Assembly: GCA_905197585.1 (NCBI GenBank)
Contig: CAJJZO010000070.1
Coordinates: 1 to 8,464 of the forward strand
From: an uncultured Collinsella sp.
Lineage (GTDB): Bacteria; Actinomycetota; Coriobacteriia; Coriobacteriales; Coriobacteriaceae
Length of the DNA stretch: 8,464 nucleotides
Reading direction: 5' to 3'
Below the pieces are notes generated by a model. It was not told the DNA's origin and did no database searches. It saw only the letters and a list, made by a program, of their open reading frames with translations. This document shows positions 1-5,683 of this stretch, one piece after another. The first letter of the stretch is position 1. Each line of letters starts with the position of its first letter. Position numbers and translations under genes: made by a program.

Positions 1-1029
1 CACCTGAATGTAGAGTTTCTCGCTCCGCTTGATTGCTACAAAGTCTATTTCCTTTTTATAGAGCACGCCGACGTATACCTCGTATCCGCGGCGCAGCAGC
101 TCGATTGCCACCATGTTCTCGTATACGCGTCCCCAATCCATATCACGTGTACCGAGCAGCGCGTATTTGAACGCGTGGTCTGCCAGGTAATACTTCTCGC
201 CGCTCTTAAGGTATTTTTTGCCGCGGATGTCGTACCGACGAACTTTATAGAAGGCAAACGCATCGCACAGGTACCCCATGTACGTGCCGACCGTCTTGTT
301 CGTTATCTTTAGCCCATCCGCGTTCAAAATATCCGTAATGTTACGTGCCGACGTTATGTTGGATACGTTGTCCATCATGTAATCGGCAATGCGCAGCAGC
401 GCCGATTCGTTTCTCACGTTATGCCGCTGCACGATATCTCTCACAATGAGCGTCTTGAAGACGTTGGAGAGATATTGATAGCGCTGCTCCTGCAGTGGAT
501 AAGGGTAAGAGCCGGACATACCGCCGGTTCTCGCGTACTCATCGAAGTCGCGGTCGACCTCGCCCTCGTCGCCATAGAGTCGATACTCCTCAAACGAGAA
601 TGGGAAAACCTCGATCTCAAACGTACGCCCCGTAAAGAGCGTCGACAGATCGCTCGACAGCAAAAAGGCATTCGATCCGGTAATGAATATGTCGTACTGC
701 TCGGATGCGTGAAGGCTGTTGATCGCACGCTCAAAACCGTCGCACATCTGAACTTCATCGATAAGCAGAAAGTTTTGTTTGCCGGACACTCGATGCTCTT
801 TTACATAGGCGAGCAGCGCGTGATACTCGAGCAGGTTCTCGAACTCATCGAGGTTGTAGTTGATATGGATGACATTCGAATTGGACAGATTTGCCTCCAC
901 GTAATCGCGGAGGGCCTCGAGCAATTTTGATTTACCGCTGCGGCGAATGCCCGTGATGACCTTGATGTCCGGCACGCCAATAAGGCTCGTCAACGTGTCC
1001 ATATATGACGTTCTATTGATGAGTTTCAT
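1..1029 (-). CDS. AAA+ ATPase, AAA_14/DUF4143 family (C-terminus beyond window)
   Basis: This reading frame is open from the ATG at 1029 to the window edge: 343 codons with no stop. The start is supported by AGGAGG at 1035-1040, five bases upstream. Visible motifs are a Walker A loop GIRRSGKSKL (residues 27-36), a Walker B strand FLLIDEV (87-93) and a sensor-1-like ITGSN (116-120). From about residue 200 there is a DUF4143-type C-terminal region with ENMVAIELLRRG (304-315) and KEIDFVAIK (326-334), which in this family resembles a PD-(D/E)xK nuclease-like fold. Some 40-70 residues are probably missing at the C-terminus. The family (COG1373) is widespread, often multicopy and of unsettled function; defence or toxin-linked roles have been suggested but nothing here proves one. 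The gene is clearly AT-richer than its neighbours, which fits horizontal acquisition. Two palindromes lie immediately upstream. The family call is firm; the function is unknown. Confidence 0.9.
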   Translation of the reverse strand, partial: MKLINRTSYMDTLTSLIGVPDIKVITGIRRSGKSKLLEALRDYVEANLSNSNVIHINYNLDEFENLLEYHALLAYVKEHRVSGKQNFLLIDEVQMCDGFERAINSLHASEQYDIFITGSNAFLLSSDLSTLFTGRTFEIEVFPFSFEEYRLYGDEGEVDRDFDEYARTGGMSGSYPYPLQEQRYQYLSNVFKTLIVRDIVQRHNVRNESALLRIADYMMDNVSNITSARNITDILNADGLKITNKTVGTYMGYLCDAFAFYKVRRYDIRGKKYLKSGEKYYLADHAFKYALLGTRDMDWGRVYENMVAIELLRRGYEVYVGVLYKKEIDFVAIKRSEKLYIQV

Positions 1030-1055
1030 CGGGGCCTCCTCGCGGTCTTTTATCG

Positions 1056-1096
1056 CTATTCCTCAAAACTGAAAAATTTTCAGTTTTGAGGAATAG
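1056..1096. repeat. Perfect 41-bp palindrome in the ATPase leader (copy 1)
   Basis: Two perfectly complementary 20-base arms, 1056-1075 (CTATTCCTCAAAACTGAAAA) and 1077-1096, flank a single central A at 1076. It is AT-rich and lies 27 bases upstream of the ATPase ATG, between the SD and a TATATT box (1108-1113, minus) that could be a -10 element. Partial inverted matches continue outside it: AAAGACC at 1121-1127 against GGTCTTT at 1044-1050, and ATAGCGA at 1102-1108 against TCGCTAT at 1053-1059. It could act as an operator, as an RNA hairpin in the leader, or as the end of a mobile unit. Confidence 0.9.
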
Positions 1097-1141
1097 GCTC
1101 TATAGCGAATATACCTCGCGAAAGACCGAGCTACCTTAATT

Positions 1142-1182
1142 CTATTCCTCAAAAACGAAAATTTTTCAGTTTTGAGGAATAG
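1142..1182. repeat. Second, imperfect copy of the 41-bp palindrome
   Basis: The right arm TTTTCAGTTTTGAGGAATAG (1163-1182) is identical to the right arm of copy 1. The left arm (1142-1161) differs from a perfect complement at two adjacent positions (AC in place of CT). Centre-to-centre spacing from copy 1 is 86 bp. Direct repetition of a self-complementary sequence on both sides of a candidate promoter suggests paired protein-binding sites or flanking copies of a repeat family. The sequence alone does not decide between these. Confidence 0.88.
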
Positions 1183-1214
1183 GGCGCTGGCAACCCATTC
1201 CCCAGATAGGCGAA

Positions 1215-1242
1215 ACCCTCCCCGGCACAGGCCGAGGAGGGT
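1215..1242 (-). terminator. Hairpin downstream of the biotin-ligase-like gene, probable terminator
   Basis: ACCCTCC (1215-1221) pairs with GGAGGGT (1236-1242). After one mismatch, CGGC (1223-1226) pairs with GCCG (1231-1234) around an ACAG loop. On the minus strand the stem ends in GGAGGGTTTCG, about 40 bases past the stop at 1282. The T-tract is only three bases, so intrinsic termination may be weak. It would end the sirtuin-folP-folK-biotin-ligase-like transcript before the ATPase leader. Confidence 0.55.
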
Positions 1243-1281
1243 CTTGTTGTCATCGTTGTCTTTGAGCGCTGGCGACTCGCG

Positions 1282-1983
1282 CTACAGCCCGCGAATTCGT
1301 ACGGCCTCGGGCGGAAACTCCTGCTCGCCGGCATCGGTCTTGATGGTCGCGCGGCCCCAGATGTCCAGGCCCGCAAACACACCGACCGCAAGCGGCAAGC
1401 CGTTGGGCGACACCGCCGCAACTTGGCGGCCCAGCAGCGGCACCATGTCGAAGTACTCGCCCAGCACGGGAGCCAGCGGCCCTGCGGCGCCTTGCGGCGT
1501 GTTGGCAACAACCGCCCAGGCGTCCACGCGGGCCAGCACGGCGGCGGCCAGCGTCTCGACCAGCGCTTCGTCGGCCACGTCCACACCAAGCTCGCTCAGC
1601 GCCGAACGCTCAATATCCACCGTCACGGCACCGAACATGCCCGCAGCACCGGCACCACCGTTCACGGTAACACGCGCGAACGACGTCTCAAACGCAGGCG
1701 CACCGCACACGATATCGCTCGGCCACTGGATACCCACCTTACCGGCAAGGCCCAACCCCGGCGTCGAAGCCGTGCCCACAAGCGCATCCATCATGCCCAT
1801 CGCCGCCACAAACGGCAGGCCGTGGAAGGCATGCATGTTCACGTCCGGGCGCACGACCAGCGAAAACGTCAGCGAAGCATCGCCCGCGCTCCAAGCGCAC
1901 CAGCCCGCGGACGCACCCTCGCGGCCTGCGTCACGCGCCGCGTCGAGTTCGGTGCCGGCGGCAACAGCATTCATCTCGATCAT
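1282..1983 (-). CDS. Biotin--protein ligase-like protein, probably catalytically degenerate
   Basis: The product is 233 residues long. The C-terminal part reads like the BPL C-terminal domain: PLLGRQVAAV (182-191), a Gly/Ile-rich strand (199-208) and ATIKTDAGEQEF (212-223). GKVGIQWPSDIVCG (81-94) sits where biotin ligases have the KWPND motif, and LTFSLVVRP (38-46) matches their LxLSLLLRP strand. However, the biotin-AMP loop GRGRxGR is not recognisable (the region reads AGREGASAGWCAW), the motif Lys is Gln, Asn is Ser, and the KxxGIL(V/I)E segment is eroded. This suggests a pseudoenzyme or a diverged relative rather than working BirA. Its ATG (1983-1981) directly follows the TAG of folP-folK, so translation is probably coupled; no clear SD is seen, and Met4 is an alternative start. 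The family assignment is by motif pattern only. Confidence 0.6.
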   Translation of the reverse strand: MIEMNAVAAGTELDAARDAGREGASAGWCAWSAGDASLTFSLVVRPDVNMHAFHGLPFVAAMGMMDALVGTASTPGLGLAGKVGIQWPSDIVCGAPAFETSFARVTVNGGAGAAGMFGAVTVDIERSALSELGVDVADEALVETLAAAVLARVDAWAVVANTPQGAAGPLAPVLGEYFDMVPLLGRQVAAVSPNGLPLAVGVFAGLDIWGRATIKTDAGEQEFPPEAVRIRGL

Positions 1984-3666
1984 CTACATACGCCCCAATT
2001 CACCCACTATATGGCCCACGCGATCCTCGGGTTCCTTGACCTCGACGCCGTTGTAGCGGAAGAACCGCGCCGGGTCGTGCATCAAGTCCTCGAGCGGCAC
2101 CAGCACAAAATCGCGCTCGCCGATCAGCGGATGCGGCAGGCGCAGCTTTTTGCCGCCGTGGGTCTCGCCGTCCATCCACAGCAGGTCCAGATCGATGGTG
2201 CGCGGGCCGTTGGCCTTGGCCTTTTTGGAGCGGTCGCGCCCCAACTCGGCCTCGATCTTCATGAGCTCGTCGAGCAGCACCAACGGCGCCAGCTCGGTCT
2301 TGATCTCGATGACGGCGTTGGCAAACGCGTCCTGGCGCGTCTCGTAGGCCGGCTCGCTCTCGTAAATCTTGGAGGAGTTAGACACGCAGGTAAGTGGAAT
2401 CTCGGCGATCATCTCACGTGCGGCGCGGATGTTGTCGCAGCGATGCCCCAGGTTGGAGCCCACGGCCACAAACGCGCGGCGCGGCTGCGGCTTGGCAACC
2501 GCCCAGTAGCCGTTCAGGAACTGCGCAAAACCCGCGGCGTCGTGCACGCGCACGATGTTGGCACCGGCCTGGATGGCGCCCAGGCACACGCCAAACGTGG
2601 CGGCATCGCGCGCGGCGGCCTCGGTCACGCCCGAGATAGCGCCCACAAAGCGCTTGCGCGACACGGCGCACATGAGCGGATAGCCCAGTGACGCCATCTT
2701 GGCAGTCTCGCGCTGGATGACGATATCCTCGTTAGCCGACTTACCAAAGCCCGGGCCAGGATCGATGCAGATGCGGTCGCGCGACACGCCGGCATGGATG
2801 AGTGTGCGGGCCTGGTCGGACAGAAAGCCCATAACGCGGCGCATGATGGGCGCCGAATCGGGCAGGGTGAAGCGGCGGAGCTGCGAGGTGGGCACGTAGG
2901 CTTCCTCGCGGCGGGCGCTGCGGCGCATCATGGCTGCCAGGTGGTCATTGGACTCCGATGCGACCTCGGTGGCTGCGGGCGCGGCCTCGGGCGCGGGCGC
3001 GACGGTCTCGGCGGCAGCAGCCTGCTCGGCGGCCGGCGTCTCCTGCCCCAGCTCGCTTGCAGGCTCGGACGTGGGCTCCGGCTCGCCAAACGGCAGTGAG
3101 GGCTGTACCACACCGCCCGGAAGCTTGGCCTCAACCTTGGGCTCGCCCAGCAACTTGCCGCGACGGCGACGGGCCGGCTTCTCGGCCTCGCGCGCGGCCT
3201 CGGCAGCCGCTTCGCGTGCCTTCTCGGCAACAAACGCCGCAGCCGAGGTATCGAGCTGCACCGTTGCGTGCGTGCGGGCGGGCGCGGCGACCTCGCCGGC
3301 ATGCATCACGATGACGCCGCAGGTGCTCGTCTTAACAAACTCGACCATCTTGGGATCGGTGAAGCCCGTCACGTCGTTGACGATCGAGGCGCCGCAGCGC
3401 ACGGCCGCCTTGGCAACCGCCACATGACGCGTGTCGATCGAGACGATGGCGCCCTCCTTGGCCAGCGCGCGCACCACGGGCAGCACGCGGCGAGCTTCCT
3501 CGTCGGGGTTGACCGGGGTAAAACCAGGGCGCGTGGACTCACCGCCCACGTCGATGATGTCGGCGCCGGCATCGAGCATCGCCAGGCCGTACTCGATGGC
3601 GGCATCGGGGTCGAAGTGCTCCCCGCCGTCGCTAAACGAATCGGGCGTCACGTTGAGGACGCCCAT
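1984..3666 (-). CDS. folP-folK: Bifunctional dihydropteroate synthase / HPPK (FolP-FolK fusion)
   Basis: The frame from the ATG at 3666 encodes 560 residues. Residues 1-390 are dihydropteroate synthase, which joins 6-hydroxymethyl-dihydropterin pyrophosphate to p-aminobenzoate: MGVLNVTPDSFSDGG (1-15), GGESTRPG (41-48), DTRH (78-81), VNDVTGF (96-102), MHAGE (121-125), DPGPGFGKS (302-310), SRKRF (336-340), RVHD (373-376). Residues 396-560 are HPPK, which makes that pyrophosphate: GSNLG (403-407), YESEPAY (435-441), GPRTIDLDLLW (487-497), LPHPLIGERDFVLVPL (510-525). The fusion joins two consecutive folate steps. Within DHPS, an insertion of roughly 125 residues (about 127-270) rich in Ala, Glu, Pro and Arg separates the MH and DPG motifs. 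No SD precedes 3666. The family's usual N-terminal strand is encoded in frame upstream (from ATG 3732) but is interrupted by a TAA at 3694-3696, so this start may be a reinitiation site or the gene may carry a nonsense mutation. Confidence 0.93.
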   Translation of the reverse strand: MGVLNVTPDSFSDGGEHFDPDAAIEYGLAMLDAGADIIDVGGESTRPGFTPVNPDEEARRVLPVVRALAKEGAIVSIDTRHVAVAKAAVRCGASIVNDVTGFTDPKMVEFVKTSTCGVIVMHAGEVAAPARTHATVQLDTSAAAFVAEKAREAAAEAAREAEKPARRRRGKLLGEPKVEAKLPGGVVQPSLPFGEPEPTSEPASELGQETPAAEQAAAAETVAPAPEAAPAATEVASESNDHLAAMMRRSARREEAYVPTSQLRRFTLPDSAPIMRRVMGFLSDQARTLIHAGVSRDRICIDPGPGFGKSANEDIVIQRETAKMASLGYPLMCAVSRKRFVGAISGVTEAAARDAATFGVCLGAIQAGANIVRVHDAAGFAQFLNGYWAVAKPQPRRAFVAVGSNLGHRCDNIRAAREMIAEIPLTCVSNSSKIYESEPAYETRQDAFANAVIEIKTELAPLVLLDELMKIEAELGRDRSKKAKANGPRTIDLDLLWMDGETHGGKKLRLPHPLIGERDFVLVPLEDLMHDPARFFRYNGVEVKEPEDRVGHIVGELGRM

Positions 3667-3693
3667 GTGCCGCGGACGGTCATTCGTTCGGAG

Positions 3694-3732
3694 TTATCTA
3701 CCGCACCGCAAGGTCTTCCTGTCGTTCGCCAT
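3694..3732 (-). other. 12-codon leader ORF: interrupted true N-terminus of FolP
   Basis: Starting at ATG 3732 the frame reads MANDRKTLRCGR and then TAA. It is in frame with the long folP-folK frame: after the TAA it continues LRTNDRPRH and then MGVLNV. A Leu-x-Cys-Gly-Arg stretch followed by an xRPxxMG stretch is the ordinary beginning of dihydropteroate synthases, where an aromatic residue would be expected at the stop position. A single substitution (TAC or TAT to TAA) would explain it. The strong SD belongs to this ATG. Possible explanations are a nonsense mutation with reinitiation 27 bases downstream, stop readthrough, or a sequence error. Confidence 0.8.
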
Positions 3733-3738
3733 GAACAT

Positions 3739-3744
3739 CCTCCT
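3739..3744 (-). promoter_or_regulatory. Shine-Dalgarno AGGAGG for the folP leader ATG
   Basis: AGGAGG lies six bases upstream of the ATG at 3732. Another ATG at 3738 abuts the SD directly and is too close to be used. This site decides that ribosomes enter at 3732 and not at 3666, which matters for interpreting the in-frame TAA. Confidence 0.85.
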
Positions 3745-3754
3745 AAAATGCCCA

Positions 3755-3782
3755 CGCCGCCGAGCTTGGGGAGCTGGCGGCG
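3755..3782 (-). other. GC-rich hairpin between sirtuin and folP
   Basis: CGCCGCC (3755-3761) pairs with GGCGGCG (3776-3782), with an inner AGCT/AGCT pairing (3763-3766 and 3772-3775). On the minus strand it lies 45 bases after the sirtuin stop and about 10 bases before the folP SD. It is followed by GTGGGCATTTTAGG, so only a short T run is present. It may be a weak terminator for the sirtuin gene or a leader hairpin upstream of folP. Confidence 0.4.
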
Positions 3783-3807
3783 GGGTCGCTTTGCACTCAG
3801 TCTTTCT

Positions 3808-3838
3808 ATTGTATCCGCGCGCGCGGGCTAGAACGCAA
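3808..3838 (-). promoter_or_regulatory. Candidate folP promoter
   Basis: On the minus strand TACAAT (3808-3813) is a good -10 match. TTGCGT (3833-3838) is a moderate -35, but the 19-base spacer is longer than ideal. The -35 lies inside the last codons of the sirtuin gene. It would give folP-folK its own transcription start about 70 bases upstream of ATG 3732. Confidence 0.3.
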
Positions 3839-4580
3839 ACGCGGCCGCGATGTCGCAAGAAATCAGCAGGTCGGCATTTGCATCCTGATCGGTGGGAGCA
3901 AGATTGCAAATGGCCAGCGTATCGCCGGTAAAGTAACGCGTAAGGCCCGCCGCCGGATACACCACGAGCGAGGTCCCGCCCACAATGAGGGCATCGGCCG
4001 CGGCGATGGCGGCAACGGCACCGGTCAACACATGCTCGTCGAGCGGCTCTTCGTAGAGCACTACATCGGGCTTGATGCGGCCACCGCACGCGGGGCACGC
4101 AGGCACGCCCGCGGCATCCTCGTGCTCGCGCGAGCAAATCCACTCGGCGCTATAGACCGCGCCGCACGACTGGCAAATGTTGCGATGGACCGATCCGTGC
4201 AGCTCAAACACTCGCTGTGAGCCGGCCATCTGATGCAGGCCGTCGATATTTTGCGTCACCACGGCGTCGAGCTTGCCGGCGCGCTCCAGCTCGGCCAGCT
4301 TGGTGTGGCAGCGGTTGGGTTTAGCGTTGAGCGCGATCATCTTGGTGCGGTAAAAGTCGAAGAACTCCGCAGGATGCGCCTCGTAAAAGCTATGCGACAG
4401 CATGGTCTCGGGCGGATAGGCAAACTGCTGGTGATACAGGCCGTCCACGCTGCGGAAATCGGGAATGCCACTTGCCGTGGAAACACCAGCGCCGCCAAAG
4501 AAGACCACGCGCTTATGGGTGCCGAACAGCTCCGCCAGCGCGGCGGAGGCCTGCTTGGGATCCGTTATTGCCTGCGTCAT
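3828..4580 (-). CDS. cobB: NAD-dependent protein deacylase, sirtuin (SIR2) family
   Basis: Sirtuins remove acetyl or other acyl groups from lysines while consuming NAD+. The 250-residue product has the full motif set: FFGGAGVSTASGIPDFRS (27-44) for NAD binding, TQNIDGLH (109-116), the catalytic His128 in ELHGS, four zinc-ligand cysteines C136/C139 (CQSC) and C162/C165 (CPAC), VVLYEEPL (173-180), GGTSLVVYPA (201-210) and ICNLAPTDQDANADLLI (224-240). The VVLYEE stretch resembles bacterial class U sirtuins such as the Thermotoga enzyme. The start at 4580 was chosen because GGAGGA lies five bases upstream and the length then fits the family; a frame extending to 4631 has no such support. The gene is divergent from exonuclease III and upstream of folP-folK. 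The protein targets cannot be inferred from the sequence. Confidence 0.95.
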   Translation of the reverse strand: MTQAITDPKQASAALAELFGTHKRVVFFGGAGVSTASGIPDFRSVDGLYHQQFAYPPETMLSHSFYEAHPAEFFDFYRTKMIALNAKPNRCHTKLAELERAGKLDAVVTQNIDGLHQMAGSQRVFELHGSVHRNICQSCGAVYSAEWICSREHEDAAGVPACPACGGRIKPDVVLYEEPLDEHVLTGAVAAIAAADALIVGGTSLVVYPAAGLTRYFTGDTLAICNLAPTDQDANADLLISCDIAAAFAF

Positions 4581-4715
4581 ATGAGTCCTCCGTCCCTGTT
4601 GGTCGGGCAGCGTTGGGCAACGTCCCAGCATGCGGCCTTTAAGTCAGCATGCGCGGGGCCCACCCCGCCCCTGTTGCGCTAATCTTAAGCCTGCCAACCC
4701 CGTCGAAAGGACACC
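4581..4715. promoter_or_regulatory. Divergent intergenic region between sirtuin and exonuclease III
   Basis: These 135 bases must hold start signals for both neighbours, but no convincing -35/-10 pair is visible on either strand. Structures seen are the palindrome CGTTG-GG-CAACG (4611-4622); two direct copies of CAGCATGCG, each containing GCATGC (4626-4634 and 4645-4653), with a 19-base period; and a GCGGGG/CCCCGC hairpin (4653-4668). The SD for exonuclease III is AAAGGA at 4706-4711, four bases before its ATG. Confidence 0.5.
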
Positions 4716-5534
4716 ATGCCTCAGACTTACACCTTTGCCTCGTGGAACGTTAACGGCCTGCGCGCCGTGCTCAAAAAGGACCCGAGCTTTATCCAGATCG
4801 CGCAAGAACTCGACGTCGACATCTTGGCGCTGCAGGAGACCAAGCTGCAAGGGGGCCAGGTCGATATTGACCTGCCCGGTTATTACCAAACCTGGAGCTA
4901 CGCCGAGCGCAAGGGCTACTCGGGCACCGCGGTCTTTAGCCGCCAGGAGCCGCTGCGCGTGCTGCGCGCCGACGCGCTGCTGCCCTACGCCGGCGAGGGC
5001 GAGGCGGCCGTACTCGTCGCCCAAGCCGTAACCGAGGGCCGCGTCTGCGCGCTCGAGTTCGACAAGTTTTGGTTTGTCGACGTCTACACGCCCAACGCCC
5101 AAAATGAGCTCGCGCGCATCGATGTGCGCATGGCCTGGGATGATGCCTATCGCGGCTTTTTGACGGGACTCGAGCGCGAGACCGGCAAACCCGTCGTAAC
5201 CTGCGGCGACTTTAACGTGGCGCATGAGGAGATCGACCTTAAGAACCCCAAGTCCAACCGCGGCAACGCAGGCTTTTCGGACGAAGAACGCGGCAAGTTT
5301 ACCGAGCTGCTCAACGCCGGGTTTACCGATACCTGGCGCGCGGCAAACCCCGACGTCGAGGGCGTCTACAGCTGGTGGAGCTACCGCTTTAATGCCCGCA
5401 AGAACAACGCCGGCTGGCGCATCGATTACTTCCTGGTAAGCGACGCAATCGCCGACAACGTACGCGACACCGGCATCCGCGGCGACATCTTCGGCAGCGA
5501 CCACTGCCCCGTCACCCTCACGCTAGAACTCTAG
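4716..5534 (+). CDS. xth: Exodeoxyribonuclease III (AP endonuclease, ExoA/XthA family)
   Basis: This is a base-excision repair enzyme that cuts DNA at abasic sites and trims 3' ends, using Mg2+. The product is 272 residues, normal for the family. All landmark motifs of the exonuclease-endonuclease-phosphatase fold are present: SWNVNGLRA (9-17) with metal or phosphate-binding Asn11, LALQETKL (37-44) with metal ligand Glu41, YTPNAQ (124-129), CGDFNVAHEEIDL (163-175) with Asp165 and Asn167, NRGNAGFSDEER (181-192), GWRIDYFLVS (233-242), and GSDHCPVTL (260-268) with the catalytic Asp-His pair 262-263. The start has an AAAGGA SD four bases upstream. It is the only plus-strand gene here and appears monocistronic. 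The ExoA-like spacing suggests the Gram-positive branch of the family. No anomalies were seen. Confidence 0.97.
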   Translation: MPQTYTFASWNVNGLRAVLKKDPSFIQIAQELDVDILALQETKLQGGQVDIDLPGYYQTWSYAERKGYSGTAVFSRQEPLRVLRADALLPYAGEGEAAVLVAQAVTEGRVCALEFDKFWFVDVYTPNAQNELARIDVRMAWDDAYRGFLTGLERETGKPVVTCGDFNVAHEEIDLKNPKSNRGNAGFSDEERGKFTELLNAGFTDTWRAANPDVEGVYSWWSYRFNARKNNAGWRIDYFLVSDAIADNVRDTGIRGDIFGSDHCPVTLTLEL

Positions 5535-5550
5535 CCCCAAGTAATTCCTG

Positions 5551-5590
5551 GGGGGACAGAGGAAAACAGATTATGTGGCCCCTCTCCCCC
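5551..5590. repeat. Bulged inverted repeat after exonuclease III
   Basis: GGGGGA (5551-5556) and GAGG (5559-5562) pair with CCTC (5581-5584) and TCCCCC (5585-5590), leaving a two-base CA bulge and an 18-base AT-richer loop. It begins 17 bases after the exonuclease stop. A smaller overlapping pairing, CCCCA/TGGGG (5535-5539 and 5549-5553), could compete. No T-tract follows, so it is not a textbook intrinsic terminator. It may still reduce readthrough between the convergent genes, or be a dispersed extragenic palindrome. Confidence 0.55.
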
Positions 5591-5598
5591 TATAAGGT

Positions 5599-5657
5599 GC
5601 GGTGGAATAGTTCCTGTTTGGGCAGCAAATAGCCAAAAACGAGAACCATTCCACCGC
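5599..5657. repeat. 59-base inverted repeat in the convergent intergenic region
   Basis: The 15-base arms 5599-5613 (GCGGTGGAATAGTTC) and 5643-5657 (GAACCATTCCACCGC) match at 14 of 15 positions. They enclose a 29-base loop that can fold further (GTTT-GGC against GCC-AAAC). It lies 26 bases past the end of the ECF S-component gene. A long imperfect stem without a T-tract between converging genes suggests a bidirectional terminator-like structure or a member of a repeated extragenic palindrome family. Confidence 0.7.
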
Positions 5658-5683
5658 AAGTTCGTGAGGGAACGCGAAATGCC

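Noticed and set aside
421..930. 169-codon plus-strand frame opposite the ATPase
   Set aside because: It is antisense to a gene with clear Walker A and B motifs and has no SD or recognisable domain.
1423..2691. 422-codon open frame on the plus strand
   Set aside because: It lies antisense to the folP-folK and biotin-ligase-like genes, has a His/Arg-rich composition typical of a GC-rich shadow frame, and matches no family.
3694..4143. 149-codon minus-strand frame ending in MANDRKTLRCGR
   Set aside because: Most of it overlaps the sirtuin gene in another frame and is Arg/Cys-rich noise. Only its last 12 codons, after the SD, are meaningful, and they are reported as the folP leader.
4581..4631. 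N-terminal extension of the sirtuin to 4631
   Set aside because: The 17 extra residues lack an SD and precede a well-placed GGAGGA-ATG start; sirtuins of this class normally begin near the shorter start.
4653..4668. GCGGGG/CCCCGC hairpin as a terminator
   Set aside because: There is no T-tract on either strand, and it lies upstream of both divergent genes, where a terminator is not expected.
4644..5504. 286-codon open frame on the minus strand opposite exonuclease III
   Set aside because: Exonuclease III on the plus strand has every catalytic motif and an SD. The antisense frame is a codon-bias shadow.
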